From contig URZD01000098.1 of the NCBI GenBank assembly GCA_900552305.1, forward strand, positions 1 through 8,081: a stretch of 8,081 nucleotides of DNA. Direction: 5' to 3'. Origin of the DNA: an uncultured Eubacteriales bacterium. GTDB lineage: Bacteria > Bacillota > Clostridia > Monoglobales > Monoglobaceae. A program made the translations under genes and the position numbers. The notes under the pieces are model-generated. The model made no database searches, had not been told where the DNA came from, and was given only the letters and a program-made list of their open reading frames with translations. Positions within the stretch are counted from its first letter, which is position 1, and every line of letters starts with the position of its first letter. Positions 5,411 through 8,081 of this stretch are shown piece by piece.

Positions 5411-5719
5411 ATGGCAGCAGAGAAAATCAGAATCAGACTCAAGGCATACGACCACAACCTTATCGACCAGAGCGCCGAGAAGATTGTTGAGACGGCTAAG
5501 AGAACGGGAGCAAAGGTTTCGGGACCGATTCCGCTTCCGACAAAGAAGGAAGTCGTTACAATTCTGAGAGCGGTTCATAAGTACAAGGACAGCCGTGAGC
5601 AGTTCGAGCTTAGAACGCACAAGAGACTGATCGACGTTTTGGCTCCCAACGCCAAGACAATCGACGCATTGAAGCACCTTGACTTGCCGGCAGGTGTTGA
5701 CATCGAGCTTAAAATATAG
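5411..5719 (+). CDS. rpsJ: 30S ribosomal protein S10
   Basis: S10 is a component of the head of the small ribosomal subunit and, as NusE, partners NusB in transcription antitermination. The product is 102 residues, the usual bacterial length, and begins MAAEKIRIRLKAYDHNLIDQ. Family landmarks are GPIPLPT (38-44) and the conserved HKYKDSREQFELRTHKRLID block (56-75), ending in the acidic strand GVDIELKI. The start is chosen from the strong AAGGAGGG site and because upstream codons have no S10 homology. It is the first gene of the S10 operon, with its own promoter about 300 nt upstream. The TAG stop is followed by an unusually long 110-nt gap before rplC. Confidence 0.98.
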   Translation: MAAEKIRIRLKAYDHNLIDQSAEKIVETAKRTGAKVSGPIPLPTKKEVVTILRAVHKYKDSREQFELRTHKRLIDVLAPNAKTIDALKHLDLPAGVDIELKI

Positions 5720-5829
5720 TTTAGGCTTACGGCAAAAAATTTTGGTCATGTTGGCAGTGATGTCAACCAATAACCCGCGCGTATGTTCGCACAGCGAACC
5801 GATTCGTGTGTAAATTAGGAGGAAAAAAC
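5720..5829 (+). other. rpsJ-rplC intergenic region with two hairpins
   Basis: Two adjacent stem-loops are visible: GTTGGCA/TGTCAAC (5750-5756 with 5761-5767, one G-U pair) closing a GTGA tetraloop of the GNRA type, and GTTCGC/GCGAAC (5785-5790 with 5794-5799) with a 3-nt loop. Neither has a following T tract, so they are not terminators. They could be a protein-binding site, a processing site or a spacing element; the other gaps in this operon are 0-29 nt. No known motif is recognised. Confidence 0.35.
5817..5822 (+). promoter_or_regulatory. Ribosome binding site fixing the rplC start
   Basis: AGGAGG lies 7 nt before the ATG at 5830. It rules out the in-frame upstream TTG at 5806, which would add eight residues unlike L3. 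Confidence 0.9.
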
Positions 5830-6465
5830 ATGAAAAAGGCAATCTTAGGCAAAAAGCTCGGTATGACGCAGATTTTTGCAGAAGACGGTACACTCATTCC
5901 TGTTACGGTTATCGAAGCAGGTCCTTGCAGTGTAGTTCAGAAGAAAACCGTTGAAGTTGACGGCTACAGCGCCGTTCAGGTAGGTTTTCAGGACAAGAAA
6001 GAAAAGAACGTAAACAAACCGATGAAGGGTCACTTTGCTAAAGCGGGCGTTGCTCCCAAGCGTTATCTCAGAGAGTTGAAGCTCGATAATGCCGGCGAGA
6101 TGAATGTCGGCGACGAAATCAAGGTTGACGTATTTGCTGAAGGCGACGTTATCGACGTAACAGGTATCAGCAAGGGTCACGGTTATGCAGGCACAATTAA
6201 GAGATGGGGAACACACAGAGGTCCTATGGCTCACGGCAGCCACTATCACAGAGGACCGGGTTCACTCGGCGCTTGTTCTTCGCCTTCAAGAGTATTCAAG
6301 GGCAAGAAGCTTCCGGGTCACTACGGTGTGGACAAGGTTACAATTCAAAACCTTACCCTGGTAAAAATAGATACAGAACGCAATCTCCTTTTGGTAAAGG
6401 GCTCTGTTCCGGGTCCCAAGGGCGGATTGCTTACAGTTAAAAACGCAGTTAAGGCAGAGGCCTAA
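5830..6465 (+). CDS. rplC: 50S ribosomal protein L3
   Basis: L3 is an early-assembling large-subunit protein that binds near the 3' end of 23S rRNA and reaches toward the peptidyl transferase centre. The product is 211 residues, normal for bacteria. It opens MKKAILGKKLGMTQIFAEDG (the canonical LG.K.GMTQ.F start) and carries the conserved central extension: SKGHGYAGTIKRWG (114-127), HGSHYHRGPGSLGACSSPSR (135-154) and VFKGKKLPGHYG (155-166). The C-terminus NLLLVKGSVPGPKGG is also typical. It is followed after 23 nt by rplD. Nothing is unusual inside the gene. Confidence 0.98.
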   Translation: MKKAILGKKLGMTQIFAEDGTLIPVTVIEAGPCSVVQKKTVEVDGYSAVQVGFQDKKEKNVNKPMKGHFAKAGVAPKRYLRELKLDNAGEMNVGDEIKVDVFAEGDVIDVTGISKGHGYAGTIKRWGTHRGPMAHGSHYHRGPGSLGACSSPSRVFKGKKLPGHYGVDKVTIQNLTLVKIDTERNLLLVKGSVPGPKGGLLTVKNAVKAEA

Positions 6466-6488
6466 ACTGAGAGAGGAGGATTTAAGAT

Positions 6489-7112
6489 ATGCCTACAGTA
6501 GCTTTATATAACACTGACGGTAAAAAGGTCGGTGATATAGAATTAAATGAAAGTGTGTTTGGCGTTGAGGTAAGACCCGACGTTATGCACGAGGTAGTTG
6601 TTAACTACTTAGCAAATCAGAGACAGGGTACGCAGAGCACCAAGACCCGTACGGAAGTGCGCGGCGGCGGAATCAAGCCCTGGAGACAGAAAGGTACAGG
6701 CCGTGCAAGACAGGGAAGTATCCGTGCTCCTCAGTGGGTCGGCGGCGGCGTTGCTTTAGGCCCGAAACCGAGAGATTACAGATATTCGGTAAACAAGAAG
6801 GTAAGAAGACTTGCTCTCAAGTCTGCGCTTTCGTCAAAGGTTGTTGACAACGATATTATTGTTCTTGACGGACTCAAGCTCGATGAAATCAAGACAAGCC
6901 AGATTGTAAAGATTTTGGCAAACTTAGGTGTAACGGAAAAAGCGCTCTTTGTTCTTCCCGAGAACGACAAGAAGGTTGTCCTTTCGGCAAGAAACATTAA
7001 GGGTGTTGACACAACATTTGTTGGTGCAATCAACACTTACGAGGTGCTGAACCATACAAAGTGCATCATTGTTAAGGATGCAGTTGCAAAACTCGAGGAG
7101 GTGTACGCATAA
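6489..7112 (+). CDS. rplD: 50S ribosomal protein L4
   Basis: L4 is a large-subunit protein whose extended loop lines the nascent-peptide tunnel; in some bacteria it represses its own operon. The product is 207 residues, the usual size. The tunnel loop is the basic, Gly-rich stretch at residues 45-100, including TRTEVRGGGIKPWRQKGTGR, ARQGSIRAPQWVGGG and GPKPRDY. The globular part closes with TKCIIVKDAVAKLEEVYA. AGGAGGA (6474-6480) lies 8 nt before the ATG. The TAA stop overlaps the ATG of rplW by one base (TAATG), indicating translational coupling. Whether this L4 acts on the leader structures upstream of rpsJ is untested. Confidence 0.98.
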   Translation: MPTVALYNTDGKKVGDIELNESVFGVEVRPDVMHEVVVNYLANQRQGTQSTKTRTEVRGGGIKPWRQKGTGRARQGSIRAPQWVGGGVALGPKPRDYRYSVNKKVRRLALKSALSSKVVDNDIIVLDGLKLDEIKTSQIVKILANLGVTEKALFVLPENDKKVVLSARNIKGVDTTFVGAINTYEVLNHTKCIIVKDAVAKLEEVYA

Positions 7113-7402
7113 TGAACTTAACCGCTCATGATATTATCAAAAGACCTATCATAACAGAACAGAGCATGGATCAGGTTGCAGACAAGAAGTACACTTTTGA
7201 GGTTGACAAGAATGCAAACAAAATCCAGATTAAAAAGGCTGTTGAAGAAATTTTCAAAGTAAAAGTTCAGAAGGTAACAACCATCAATTACATCGGAAAA
7301 CCCAAACGCATGGGTGTTCACCAGGGTAAGAGAGCTGACTGGAAAAAGGCAGTTGTTAAACTTACCGCAGACAGCAAGACTATCGATCTGTTTGAGAACT
7401 AA
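7112..7402 (+). CDS. rplW: 50S ribosomal protein L23
   Basis: L23 sits beside the exit of the peptide tunnel and is the docking site for trigger factor and the signal recognition particle. The product is 96 residues, normal for the family, with DIIKRPIITEQSM near the N-terminus, YTFEVDKNANKIQIKKAVEE, then FKVKVQKVTTINYIGKPKRM and the basic segment GKRADWKKAVVKL. The start overlaps the rplD stop by one base, and its ribosome binding site GAGGAGGT (7095-7102) lies inside the end of rplD. Confidence 0.98.
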   Translation: MNLTAHDIIKRPIITEQSMDQVADKKYTFEVDKNANKIQIKKAVEEIFKVKVQKVTTINYIGKPKRMGVHQGKRADWKKAVVKLTADSKTIDLFEN

Positions 7403-7431
7403 GTAAAATTGTAGATTAAGGAGATGTAAAA

Positions 7432-8081
7432 ATGGGAATTAGAAAATATAATCCTACAACACCTTCGCTGCGTCAGATGACTGTTTCTACCTTTGAAGAA
7501 ATCGATAAGGTGGCTCCCGAGAAGTCGCTTCTTCGTCCTCTTCACAGCAAAGCAGGCCGTAACTCTTACGGAAGAATTACAGTCAGACACCGCGGCGGCG
7601 GCACAAAGAGAAAATACAGAGTAATCGATTTCAAGAGAAACAAAGACGGTATGCCGGCTACAGTTCTTTCAATCGAATACGATCCGAACAGAAGTGCAAA
7701 CATTGCTCTCCTTCAGTATGAGGACGGAGTTAAGACTTATATAATCGCTCCGCTCAGCCTTAAAAAGGGCGATGTGGTTGTATCGGGTACAGGCGCAGAT
7801 ATCAAGCCGGGTAACGCGCTCCTCATCAATGAGATTCCGGTTGGTACTCTGATTTACAACATCGAGCTTTATCCGGGCAAGGGCGGTCAGCTCGTAAGAA
7901 GTGCGGGTACGTTCGCTCAGCTTATGGCTAAGGAGAACGGCTATGCACAGGTAAGACTGCCATCCGGCGAAGTAAGACTTATCCGTCTTGACTGCAAAGC
8001 TACAATCGGTCAGGTTTCCAACATCGACCACGAAAATGTCAAGGTCGGTAAAGCAGGTAAGACACGTCACAGAGGCGTCCG
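7432..8081 (+). CDS. rplB: 50S ribosomal protein L2, N-terminal 216 residues (cut by the window end)
   Basis: L2 is needed for subunit association and peptidyl transferase activity. The start ATG follows AAGGAGA (7418-7424) with a 7-nt spacer, 29 nt after rplW. The visible part begins MGIRKYNPTTPSLRQMTVST and contains GRNSYGRITVRHRGGGTKRK (42-61), the OB-fold strands IEYDPNRSANIALLQYEDG, and the conserved GGQLVRSAGTFAQLMAKENG (151-170) and RLPSGEVRLI (175-184). About 60 residues of the usual roughly 275 are missing, including the C-terminal region with the conserved functional His, only because the window stops. The rest of the S10 operon (rpsS, rplV, rpsC and so on) should follow. Confidence 0.98.
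   Translation, partial: MGIRKYNPTTPSLRQMTVSTFEEIDKVAPEKSLLRPLHSKAGRNSYGRITVRHRGGGTKRKYRVIDFKRNKDGMPATVLSIEYDPNRSANIALLQYEDGVKTYIIAPLSLKKGDVVVSGTGADIKPGNALLINEIPVGTLIYNIELYPGKGGQLVRSAGTFAQLMAKENGYAQVRLPSGEVRLIRLDCKATIGQVSNIDHENVKVGKAGKTRHRGV

Overview
The window looks like part of a Gram-positive, Clostridia-type genome (probably a gut-associated Oscillospiraceae-like lineage; this is inference). The grounds are strong AGGAGG-type ribosome binding sites, a Firmicutes-style S10 ribosomal protein operon, a surface glycoside hydrolase ending in modules common in Clostridia, and a prophage-type tail protein. It falls into four blocks.

(1) Positions 1-787, minus strand: the N-terminal 262 residues of a phage tail or baseplate-fibre protein that runs off the left edge. 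A hairpin lies directly upstream of its ribosome binding site. A Rho-independent terminator at 911-941 separates it from the next block.

(2) Positions 1071-4589: a carbohydrate-utilisation region made of broken genes. On the minus strand is the 3' end of a MalG/UgpE-type sugar ABC permease, with its reading frame broken in the EAA loop. At about 1441-1460 the sequence switches to the 3' part of a plus-strand clan-A-type glycoside hydrolase. A repeat-rich spacer follows, then a BNR/sialidase-fold protein interrupted by an in-frame TGA (4075-4077). About 30 codons after that TGA the sequence switches frame and family into the C-terminal half of an HpcH/HpaI-type aldolase. Two abrupt gene-to-gene joins and two further lesions within 3.5 kb point to a decayed, rearranged locus or to a chimeric or error-rich assembly. 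Nothing here proves which.

(3) Positions 4590-5110: no convincing gene. It holds four small perfect hairpins and sequence that looks like a decayed interspersed repeat, ending in an AT-rich tract and a near-consensus promoter (TTGCAT, 17 nt, TATAAT).

(4) Positions 5114-8081: a roughly 300-nt leader, then rpsJ-rplC-rplD-rplW-rplB (S10, L3, L4, L23, L2; L2 cut by the window end), all plus strand, tightly packed and apparently intact. The leader carries a 64-codon frame, opened by a TTG behind a Shine-Dalgarno-like site, whose product resembles the winged-helix gamma domain of FtsK. It also has self-complementary segments that could form alternative hairpins. A 110-nt rpsJ-rplC gap holds two more hairpins.

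The ribosomal block is ordinary and confidently assigned. The points worth following up are the joins in block 2, the TGA in the sialidase-like gene, and the small frame and structures in front of rpsJ. I found no CRISPR array, tRNA, rRNA, transposase or recognisable defence system.
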